64,000 nucleotides of DNA from Riptortus pedestris. Its lineage: Eukaryota > Arthropoda > Insecta > Hemiptera > Alydidae. The translations under genes and the position numbers were made by a program. The notes beneath the pieces are model-generated. The model saw only the letters and a program-made list of their open reading frames with translations, ran no database searches and was not told the origin of the DNA. Positions 11,165 to 23,059 of this stretch are shown here, one piece after another (within the stretch, counting starts at the first letter, position 1; each line of letters begins with the position of its first letter). The stretch lies in contig CM032228.1 in the NCBI GenBank assembly GCA_019009955.1, forward strand, positions 255,632,001 through 255,696,000. The letters are read 5' to 3'.

Positions 11165-11960
11165 ATCAGATTTCCCACGTGATGGTTTAACACACTTGTG
11201 ATCTCAACTCATTACATATTCTCTATTTATATGCGGAAAATCAGATGACTAGAAGGAGGGGAGGTTTACTGAAGGCTGGAAGCAAAAAAATATGAACAAC
11301 TAGCTTAATGCTTGAGTTATGAAAAAAATGCATAAAACAACAATTGGCACTATAACATTTTACAATCCGACTCATAATAACAGAGATATTTTGAATTTTC
11401 GAATCCCCCCCATTAAACCTTCATTATTTCCGATCAGATTTCCGCCAATAGCAAATATGATTTTCTATGTTGACTGAAACGGTTAAATATTGAGTAAAGA
11501 ATGCAAAATCGTAATTGATGGCATCATCACATAACGTATATGCACGTACCTCACAAAGTAAAAGCTCAAGGGAAACCACGCTTGATATTTAAGCTACAAA
11601 TAAAGCAGTCATTACTGCTTATCATTAATATGGCATGAGTAGGAGTGGAAGGTTTACTGAAGGCTAACATTTTAAAAAAAATGCAAATTTCTTGATTAAT
11701 AATCAAGATACTGAAAAATCATAAATAACAAGGGGGGGGGATTAGTGGGGGAATTATGAAAATTAAAAATATCTCCGTTATTATACATCGGATCGTAAAA
11801 TTCTATAGAACCAATCTATCCCTATAAGTTGTTATGTGATTTTTTCACTATGTTGATTATTAACCGAAATATTTGCATTTTTAGTTTCCATCCTTCAGTA
11901 AACCCCCACTCCTACTCATATCATATTAAAAATATGCTGTATATCATGAAACATTTTATT
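11165..11960. repeat. mosaic of family A fragments in both orientations
   Basis: A plus-oriented end (CAGATTTCCCACGTGATGG at 11169) is followed by plus-oriented internal blocks to about 11725. After a G9 run the blocks switch to minus orientation (GGATTAGTGGGGG to TTCAGTAAACCCCC, about 11730-11960). It looks like nested or rearranged copies. Confidence 0.6.
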
Positions 11961-11964
11961 CGAA

Positions 11965-12880
11965 GCTGAGACACCAAATATTCTTTCTTCTATCAAAATA
12001 TACTTGATTTATAAGTAAAATTTTGTGAAACATACTTTGTATTGAATGAAATAAATTCTTTTTCTTATATTGACCTAATGACAAGTGATGGAACTAATGG
12101 CAGTACTTTCACTACTGATGTGGGAACATCAAATAATTTAAATTGTATTTCACAAAATAATTATTACAATGTTTGATACACTAATTTCTTAGTGGTTTTA
12201 ATGTTTGTTTTTTTTTTTTTCTATTTAAGAAAATATCTCAATTTTCTTGGAAGGAATCAAAAGCCTCATAGTTAAAAGCATATAAGGTGTATTTTTTACT
12301 TTACTTTATTATTCAAAATATACTAAATGCCACTTCCGTCCAACTCCTTTTTCTATATAGAAGTGACCCTTCATTTCTGAAGCTCCATATCGAGATATCA
12401 CTTCAGTACCTATCTTTTTAATCATAAGAATTGCAATTTTAATTACAAAAGATAAATACTATATAATTTCAACATATTTAATTATTAATGAACATCATCC
12501 GCTTCATGCTACTAAACCTCCTCAGAAAGTGTTTAAAAAAAAATAAAGAAAGAATAAAAATATAATACACTGTAAAGTTAATAAATGGTACAATTAAAAA
12601 CTAATAAACAGTTGAATTAACAAATTATATTGGTATCTTTATATTTATTGTTAAGACTGGTTAATTTTTTATTACTCCCTCAATGCACTTTTCAATATTA
12701 TTATTATCACCTACAAATAAGTCATAGATTTTAGTTGATTCATATTGTACACAAATGACCTTTAAATCGACCCTAAAATTGTATGTAGGATGAAAAAATT
12801 AGAAGTCACTTCCACCTGCCAGAATACCAACTCAGAAGACCCTAAAATTGATGAAATGGGTGGTCAAAAAATAACTAATC
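11965..12880. other. intergenic DNA, nothing recognised
   Basis: AT-rich with homopolymer runs. No exon or element boundary could be supported. Confidence 0.45.
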
Positions 12881-12883
12881 CTC

Positions 12884-12884
12884 C

Positions 12885-12973
<89 letters not shown>
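12884..12973. repeat. compound (CT)n(TA)n microsatellite
   Basis: A CT/CTTT tract (12884-12920) passes directly into a pure (TA)n tract (12921-12973). Unlike many other TA tracts here it is not flanked by family A sequence. Confidence 0.9.
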
Positions 12974-12978
<5 letters not shown>

Positions 12979-13452
12979 GGCTCTTGACATATTATACCCC
13001 ACCCCCCGTATATTACTGGGAGACCTCAGTAACATATTTTCTACTTAACCTCTTATTTTGAAATCTTTTTCAAATCCACATCTTCTAATTACAATATAAA
13101 TAATTTATAAGAATAAATAAAAATCCCAAAAGGGTAGAAATTTAATATAATGTTTTCAAAATTCAAAAATTGAATTCCTTTTCAGCTCCCATGTTTATAA
13201 AAATCTTCGGTTTATAATATAAACGGAGAAATATGGAATTATTTTTTTCTTAGTCAATTTCAATAAAAACATTTAACATTCTAAGACTTGTCACTTTTGA
13301 GACACAAACTCCACTTTCTATCCAAAGCAAGACGCTAATTTACTATAAAACCTATGCATTATTTCTTGATGTACCCATTTTTTTGTTGAGAAAATATACC
13401 TGAGATTTGGAGAATAAAAGACTTGTCCTACACTTTAAATGGCAACTACATG

Positions 13453-13458
13453 CTTTAT
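13453..13458 (-). terminator. candidate poly(A) signal of the SV2-like gene
   Basis: AATAAA on the minus strand, about 155 bases beyond the SV2-like stop codon at 13612-13614. The position suits a short 3' UTR, but AT-rich chance matches are common here. Confidence 0.4.
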
Positions 13459-13611
13459 TAATTATGTCGATTTCAGATGTGGCATATAGTAGTTTTTGAA
13501 AACAGGGTCCTCATGCATAATAATTTTTGATGATTATTATAATTTAGTTTGCACCATAGAAACATTAAGAGGGGCAATGTATACATTAGGGGGATAGTTG
13601 TAGGAGGAGGG

Positions 13612-13768
13612 TTACATGAGATTGAAGGTGGTATCCTGGAGCCTGAACAGAGCTATGCCTCCGATGAGAAGCGAACTGATGGAGAAGGCTATTATCCAAT
13701 CAGCGGCAACTGCAGCGAGTAGGCCCAGCAGTCTGAACCATGCAAAGCAAATGCCGAATCCTGTAGCC
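13612..13768 (-). CDS. SV2-like transporter, coding exon 13 (last)
   Basis: The exon follows acceptor tttgcag. It encodes residues 574-624, starting ATGFGICFAWFR and ending FNLM before TAA at 13612-13614. The first base completes the Arg codon of the FPVHLRATG motif. It supplies the last two membrane helices and a very short cytosolic tail. Confidence 0.88.
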
Positions 13769-16123
13769 CTGCAAACAATAATAACCATATGCAGTCCAAA
13801 AACCTCAGAAATAAAATAATTAAAGATTTGATTGTTCAGTTATCACTGTTATTTCAAAACAAGAAATTTGCCAAAGAACATATAGAGAAGGGTGAAATGG
13901 GTAAGCATACTGACAGAATAAGTGAAAGTGCATTTCAAAAATGTCAGTCACAGAGCGGATGTGAGATTTCCCACAAGCTGGTAAGTTACACCCTGATGAC
14001 TCACCATCTATTCTCTATTTCCGGAGACAACATTTTGTAAAATAAAAACTTTTGTAATCTACTAAACTTATGTCATCCTCAGAAGATTGGTTGCACTGAG
14101 GCAAAGGTAAGTTATATATGAATAAATATTTTAATAATTGAAGAGCTCCAAATATAGTGAAAATTGGATCATCTAACCACTTGTCCCATGCTATTAACAG
14201 ATTTCCCTTATGGGAAATCAGCTATTGAGGTCGTACTCGTGATGCAATTTTCCTTCAAATGTCCATCGATCCTACCTAGTACTCGATATTTAGTCGTTTT
14301 ATATAAAAAGAAAGAACAAGTTCGTTAACGGCTGAAATCGGACCAGTAGGAGGGGGGTTTAGAGGGGGACAAAATTCAAAATATCTCTGCTTCTGTAAGT
14401 TGGATCGAAAAAGTGTATAGAATCAGTCTTATAGCAAATTCAATAACTATTAATATTGTTATATACATTTATTCTCTATCTTGAATAATAATCGAGATAT
14501 TTGAATTTTTCAGCCTTCAGCAAACCCCCACTTCTACTCATGTTACAAAAAACAGTACTCTGTAATGTAATAAACCACATTATTCGAAGCTTAAATACCA
14601 GATATTGTTTTCAAGAGACCTTTATTAAATGTGATACATGCGAATATGTTCTGGTGAACCCCCCCCCCCTGTCTTAAGTTCTTAGACTACTAAAATTTGA
14701 TTGCTTGTGATAAGAATTATTCTGATTCATTTTAAATTACAGTGCTAGATACGGTAAATAGTTTTCAATAAAATTAGTATGTTATGTTCTGATATGTTTC
14801 AGTTATTGATTTTCTTTTCACTAAGCCATTGGCAGACCTGTTTGATTACATTTGAGATGCTCCCCGCTGGTAGTGGAAAGATTTCTTATTATTGTTTGTA
14901 TTTATTCACTTAATATATTCAGTGCTGTTATGTTACCAGCATGTAGATTTATCTATTGTTAAATTTCATAAGGGAAATCTGCTTAGTTTATGCAGCCCCT
15001 GCATGACGGACTTTTTTATATTTTAACACTTATTTTTTATTTATCCTGTATTTAATATCACTCAATGCAACGAGAAGTTGGTTAAAACATTCATATTGTG
15101 GGTAAATATTTTAATAATTAAAGAGTTCCAAATTCAGTGAAATTGAATCATCTAGCCATTTGTCCCATACTTTTTTTTCAAACATTTGTACTAGTCAAAA
15201 AAGGTGTGTAACAATGCTACCAGGTGTAAGGCCAAATTTCGTCACAAAGCACATCAAAAAAAAAGTCCGTCACGCAGGGGCTGCGTAAACTAAGCAGATT
15301 TCCCTCGGGAAGTTTAGTAATAGATAAATATACATACTGCTAACACAACGACACCGTGAATAAATACAAACGGAAATAAGAAATGTTTCATCCAATTTCA
15401 ACAACCTGTCGACAGGAAAGTTAGGTTAGAAATGTAAACAAACGGGCCGGGCCGGCTCACACCGGAAAGAAAAACAATTACTGAAATATATCAGAATATA
15501 ACACATTATTTTATTGAGAAATATTTACTATATCTAGTACTGTAATTAATAATGAGTCAGAATAATTGTTATCTCAATCAATAAAATTTTAGTAGCCCAA
15601 AACTTTAAGATGGGGGGGGGGGTCACCAGGACATATTTGCATGTATCTCGTATAATAAAGGTCTCTTGAATACAATTTTTGGTATTTAAACTTCCAATAA
15701 TGTGATTTATTATGTAGCAGAGTATTGTTTACGTAACATGAGTAGAAGTGGCGGTTTGCTGAAAACTGAAAAATGCAAATATCTCGGTTAATATTCAAGA
15801 TAAAGAATAAACGCATATGACAATATTTATAGTAAATTTAATTAGCAATAAGATTGGTTATATACAATTTTTCGATCCGATGCATAATAACGGAGATATT
15901 TGGAATTTTCGAAAATCCCCCCCTTTAAACCCCCCCCTCCCTCTGGTCCGATTTCAGCCATTAACGAACTTGATCTGTCTTTTTACATAAAACGGTTAAA
16001 TATCGAGTTTCGTAACAATTAAACAAAAATTGCGACCGCTAGAGCGGTAACAGACAAATTTATATATCTATATATATATATATAGATAGATATATATATA
16101 TATATATATATCTATATATATAT

Positions 16124-16157
<34 letters not shown>

Positions 16158-16842
16158 GGATATATATATACAGTTTTGAACGGACCTCATTTTCGTCATC
16201 TACTAGGTAGGATCGATGGACATTTGAAGAAAAAATTTCGGAAATTCCGTCATGAGTACAACCTCAATAACTGATTTCCCTCGAGGGAAATCTGCTAAAA
16301 AATTATTTGAACAAAAAAAAATTTACATTGATTTAATACTAACTATTCCAAGTTTATGTTTGAAAACTTTTAGAGTTATACTTGCAAAAATAAGATGGAA
16401 ATTTGAGATTAAAAGCAAATTATAGCAAAACCTGGTAGCACTTGCCACCCACTTCACCCTAAATATTAAATGCTTATGATAATAACATACCTCAAGTGTA
16501 CTGGAAAAGCCTCCACAGTAATAATATTGACGGAATTAAATGCAAACAAGAAGATAATAGACCAAACAAAGTCGAAAACCAAGATGGGTATTTCGTCGCT
16601 GAGGAACCAACAGGCAATGGACATTAAACTGCAGAACAGCATCGATGCAACTGAAAAACAAAAAATAAACAATGACATCTTATTATAATTACTAAAACAG
16701 GAGCCATGGAGTATTTGCAAATAAATAAATTTTAGTTTTCAGAAAAATAAATACTATTGAAATTAAATGTATTTATTTCCATTTAATGTTAATGAAACAC
16801 AAGAGGATACATAAATTATTTTAGTTTTCTTTAAAAAATTTC

Positions 16843-16900
<58 letters not shown>

Positions 16901-19900
16901 ATATAATCTAATGTTTGAAATGCATAGGCCTAAATAGCCATCATCAGTGAATTTTAACCTGAAATGGAATGTAAAAAAAGAATTTTTAAAATTATATAAG
17001 CCACATAATAATATTAGCAGATTTCCCTTAAGGGACATCAGCTATTGAGGTCATATTCATGACGCGATTTTCGAAACATTTCTTTAAATGTCCATCGATC
17101 CACTAAGGAGATGACGAAAATGAGGTCCATTCAAAATTATATATATATATATTTATATATATGTGCATATATATATATTTGTCTGTTAGCGTCAAAAGTT
17201 TTGTTTGATTGTTACCAAAATCGTTATTTAGTCGTTTAATATAAAATGAAAGGTCAAGTACGTTAATGGCTGAAATCGGGCCAGTGGGAGGGGGGGAGGG
17301 GTTTAGAGGGAGGATTTTTGAAAATTGGAAATATCTCCGTTACTATAGTCGGCTCAAAAATTTGTATAGACCAAATCCTATTGCAAATTAAATTTACTAT
17401 AAATATTGTTAAATACATCTATTCTATATACATCCTGAATATTAACCGAGATATTTGCCTTTTTATTAAGTGCGTGGGGATAATGGACGAGATGATGTCC
17501 ATTTCAAAATTGTTGAAAACTAGTTCGGCTGTTTTCGTAAATGTTTGGCTCTCGTGAAATTGGTTCAGACTCATGTAAGCTCTTACTTTGTGAGATATAT
17601 GCAAATAGGTTCCGTTGATACTCCCCCCCTTCTTTAGTTCTTGGACCAAGAAGTTGTTTCCTTTAGGAGCTTATTAAAATTAACTGAAAGATTTACTAAC
17701 GGTGGTGTTAGCAGTATGCAGATTTCTCTATTGTAAAACTTCACGTGGGAAATCTGCTTAGTTTACGGAGCCTCTGCGTGACAGACTTTTTGTTTTACAT
17801 ATAAATAGAGAATATGAGGTGAGATGAGACCACAAGTGTTATATACCAGCTCGTGAGAAATCTGCTTACTTTAGGCAGCCTTTGCCTTTTTCAAGATTAA
17901 TTTGTCTAATGACATGTGATTACAGTGCACTGCCAAATAAGGTGTTATATTGTGTACAAATTTGAATTTTACATGCCAGAGAAAGTTTTTATTAATGGCT
18001 TCTGTATATCAGTACTAATTAGTAAAATAATTAAATATGTTGTTTTTTTTTGTATTTATATTTGTAAATGCATATTTATTAGAAATATATTACACATCCA
18101 CTGTATTCCTTTTTTAGTATTTTTTCAGATAACATGATTTGAGAGGCTGTGTTTCAATTTTTATTCTGATAAAATCATCAAATGTCAAATCAAATGTTAT
18201 CCCCATTTCAATCATAATATTGTAGCATTTGGAGTTTCTTACATTAGGACTCATTTCGGGCATTAACTGATTTCTCCTCGATGACTGATGAGATGGATAA
18301 CCTCTTATTATTCCTGCTAAAAAAGATCTCTTCAAATAATATATGTCTCTTCTCTTCCTATGACTAATGTGGTAGTATCCCCTCTTCTAATGACTAGTGC
18401 GGAGGGCTTACACTTCCAATGACTAATGCTGGGAGGGGAGAGGGTCTCCTCTTTCTATAAGTGATGTGGTGAATAACCTCTTCCATTGACTAATGTGGTA
18501 GTATCTCTTCTTCTAATGACTAGTGCGGTGGGCTTACACTTCCAATGACTAATGCTGGGAGGGGAGAGGGTCTCCTCTTTCTATAAGTGACGCGGTGAAT
18601 AACCTCTTCCATTGACTAATGTGGTAGTATCTCTTCTTCTAATGACTAGTGCGGTGGGCTTACACTTCCAATGACTAATGCTGGGAGGGGAGAGGGTCTC
18701 CTCTTTCTATAAGTGATGTGGTGAATAACCTCTTCCATTGACTAATGTGGTAGTATCTCTTCTTCTAATGACTAGTGCGGTGGGCTTACACTTCCAATGA
18801 CTAATGCTGGGAGGGGAGAGGGTCTCCTCTTTCTATAAGTGACGTGGCGAATAACCTCTTCCATTGACTAATGTGGTAGTATCTCTTCTTCTAATGACTA
18901 GTGCGGTGGGATTACACTTCCAATGACTAATGCTGGGAGGGGAGAGGGTCTCCTCTTTCTATAAGTGATGTGGTGAATAACCTCTTCCATTGACTAATGT
19001 GGTAGTATCTCTTCTTCTAATGACTAGTGCGGTGGGCTTACACTTCCAATGACTAATGCTGGGAGGGGAGAGGGTCTCCTCTTTCTATAAGTGATGTGGT
19101 GAATAACCTCTTCCATTGACTAATGTGGTAGTATCTCTTCTTCTAATGACTAGTGCGGTGGGCTTACACTTCCAATGACTAATGCTGGGAGGGGAGAGGG
19201 TCTCCTCTTTCTATAAGTGACGTGGTGAATAACCTCTTCCATTGACTAATGTGGCAGTATCTCCTCTTCTAATGACTAGTGTGGCGGGCTTACACTTCCA
19301 ATGACTAATGCTGGGAGGGGAGAGGGTCTCCTCTTTCTATAAGTGACGTGGTGAATAACCTCTTCATTGACTAATGTGGTAGTATCTCTTCTTCTAATGA
19401 CTAGTATAGCCGGTGTTTCATCTTCAATGAAACAGACGAAAGAAACCATACATTCTCTACCTTTTAAGAGGCCCCCGCATGGTGCTGCCATCTATGTGCC
19501 AGTCCTAGGAACTACCCAGCTCCAGCTGTTAGCATAGAACAAAAAGCAGTAGAAGAGAAAAAGAGACAGACAAGCAGTCAGTATACTTCTTCTTGAGAGA
19601 GCACACGTTCATAAAAGAAGTATTTTTTTTATTGTTAATATGCCTCAAAACCATGGCTAATTAACTAGCATTCAAGCCAAGGCAGGTGGCAAGGGAGTGG
19701 ATATGGATGGAGAGAGCAATGTAAGAGATAAGGAGAAAAAGGGAAATGAATAACCATCAGAAAGAAAACCACACACAAGGAAGCCAGGCACAATAACCCA
19801 ACAGATCATCACCATTCAATATTATAACCTTCAATCAATATTTTCATTGTGTATTGTATGAATTATGTAGTAACACTTTCAATAGACTTATTTGTTTTAT

Positions 19901-22796
19901 CACCATCTAACCACATTTATACAGTCCACCCTCATGAAAACCAGCATTTGCTTAGCCCCCCTGTGAGAGGGTAATATTCATTTCCAAATGAATTACCATA
20001 CTACACAATACATCCGGTCTCCTCTTCCAATGACTAGTATAGTTGGTATCTGTTTCCAATGAGTAATATAATGGATCATCTCTTCCAGTAACTAATGTGG
20101 TAAGTCTCCTTCTTCCAATGTCTAGTACAGTGGGTCTCCTCTTCGAATGAGTAATGTGATGGGTTATCCCTTTCTACAACTGATGTGGCGAATCAACTCT
20201 TGCAATGATTAATGTAGCAGAAAACCTCTTCCAATGACTGACATCGTGAGTCACCTTTTCCAATGATTTATATGGTGGATCTCCATTCCCACTGGCTAAT
20301 ATAATGGATCATCTCTTCCAGTAACTAATGTGGTAGGTCTCCTTCTTCCAATGTCTAGCACAGTGGGTCTCCTCTTCGAATGAGTAATGTGATGGGTTAT
20401 CCCTTTCTACAACTGATGTGGTCGAATCAACTCTTGCAATGATTAATGTAGCAGAAAACCTCTTCCAATGACTGACATCGTGAGTCACCTTTTCCAATGA
20501 TTTATATGGTGGATCTCCATTCCCATTGGCTAATATAATGGATCATCTCTTCCAGTGACTAATGGGGTAGGTCACCTTCTTCCAATGCTTAATGTAGTGG
20601 GTCTCCTCTTCCAATGGTTACCCTTTCTATGACTGACAGGGTGAATCACCTCATCCAATGGTTACCCCTTTCTATGACTGAAAGGGTGAATCACCTCTTC
20701 CAATGGTTACCCCTTTTTATGACTGATAGGGTGAATCACCTCTTCCAATGGTTACCCATTTCTATGACTGACAGGGTGAATCACCTCTTCCAATGGTTAC
20801 CCCTTTCTATGACTGATAGGGTGAATCACCTCTTCCAATGGTTACCCCTTTCTATGACTGACAGGGTGAATCACCTCTTCCAATGGTTATCCCTTTCTAT
20901 GACTGACAGGGTGAATCACCTCTTCCAATGGTTACCCCTTTCTATGACTGACAGGGTGAATCACCTCTTCCAATGGTTACCCCTTTCTATGACTGATAGG
21001 GTGAATCACCTCTTCCAATGGTTACCCCTTTCTATGACTGATAGGGTGAATCACCTCTTCCAATGGTTACCCCTTTCTATGACTGACAGGGTGAATCACC
21101 TCTTCCAATGGTTACCCCTTTCTATGACTGACAGGGTGAATCACCTCTTCCAATGGTTACCCCTTTCTATGACTGACAGGGTGAATCACCTCTTCCAATG
21201 GTTACCCCTTTCTATGACTGACAGGGTGAATCACCTCATCCAATGGTTACCCCTTTCTATGACTGAAAGGGTGAATCACCTCTTCCAATGGTTACCCCTT
21301 TCTATGACTGATAGGGTGAATCACCTCTTCCAATGGTTACCCCTTTCTGTGACTGATAGGGTGAATCACCTCTGCCAATGGTTACCCCTTTCTATGACTG
21401 ATAGGGTGAATCACCTCTTCCAATGGTTACCCCTTTTTATGACTGATAGGGTGAATCACCTCTTCCAATGGTTACCCATTTATATGACTGACAGGGTGAA
21501 TCACCTCTTCCAATGGTTACCCCTTTCTATGACTGATAGGGTGAATCACCTCTTCCAATGGTTACCCCTTTTTATGACTGATAGGGTGAATCACCTCTTC
21601 CAATGGTTACCCATTTCTATGACTGACAGGGTGAATCACCTCTTCCAATGGTTACCCCTTTCTATGACTGATAGGGTGAATCACCTCTTCCAATGGTTAC
21701 CCCTTTCTATGACTGATAGGGTGAATCACCTCTTCCAATGGTTACCCCTTTCTATGACTGTTAGGGTGAATCACCTCTTTCAATAACTGATTTTGAGGGT
21801 CTCCTTTTCTAGTGACTAATGCAATGGTTATCCTCTTTCAATGACTTATTAGTGGGTCATCTCTTCCAATGACTAATGTGGTAGTTCTCTTCCAATGACT
21901 AATGCAGTAGTTCCTCTTCTAATGACTTATGCGGGGTCGAGTCTAGAAAGTTGGCTGACAGTCACAAGATGAAGTACAGAAGTTAGTCATTGTTTAGTAG
22001 ATAAAAAACTAGCTAGGAGAGTCCTGGGTTCAAGGAAGGCTAGGCACAAATCATTTGTCCCTCATTCCAACAATGTTTATAGTAAAAAGCATATCCAGAA
22101 TATAAACGGCGCCTGTTGTATCAGTGAGTTGAAGACTAATTTTACATATACAAGATGAATGATAAAGAAGGGAGTCAATGGCTGGACTTACCTCCTATTT
22201 TATTCCTGGTGAATGTGTAGAGGCAGAGGCAGTGGACTGTGAGCGAAATGAACGGAGTAATTAGCCTCAACATGTTTTCACGGAGTTTATCCGTCTGGGT
22301 CAGCCTATAGTCAATGACGGTGCTGCATAATGGCTTCGGCGAATAGTATGTTACATTAATCTGCTGGGTGTTGACAAAGTTTTCTGAAGTGAAATCTGTG
22401 TCGTAAATCCTGGAATAAAAATTGTGTTTATGTATATTTTATAATATTAAATTCATCCAATAGCATCTGTTGAATAATATATTTTACTGTAGTTATTAAA
22501 ATATCACTATATTTCAATTTATTATTATATTTAAAAGTTATTTAATTTCCAATTTATGCTACTGAGGCTAAACTGGCAGGGTTACTTATAGATTTGCACC
22601 CTTTTAGCAGATTTTTCTTAAGAGAAATCAGCTATTGAGGTTGTACTCATGACACAATTTTTGAAAAATGGTCATCAATCCTACCCGGGAGATGATGAAA
22701 ATGAGGTTCATTCAACATTATATATATTACGAATGTATGTATGTATATATAATATATCTATCTTTCTATATCTGTCTATCTATCTAACTATGCATC

Positions 22797-22861
<65 letters not shown>

Positions 22862-23002
22862 CCACTCTAGTGGTCCCCATTATTAGCAGATTTCCCTTAA
22901 GGGAAATCAGCTATTGAGGTCGTACTCATAACGCGAGTTTCGAAAAATTTCTTCAAATGTCCATCGATCCTACCCAGGAGATGACGAAAATGAGGTCCGT
23001 TC

Positions 23003-23059
<57 letters not shown>

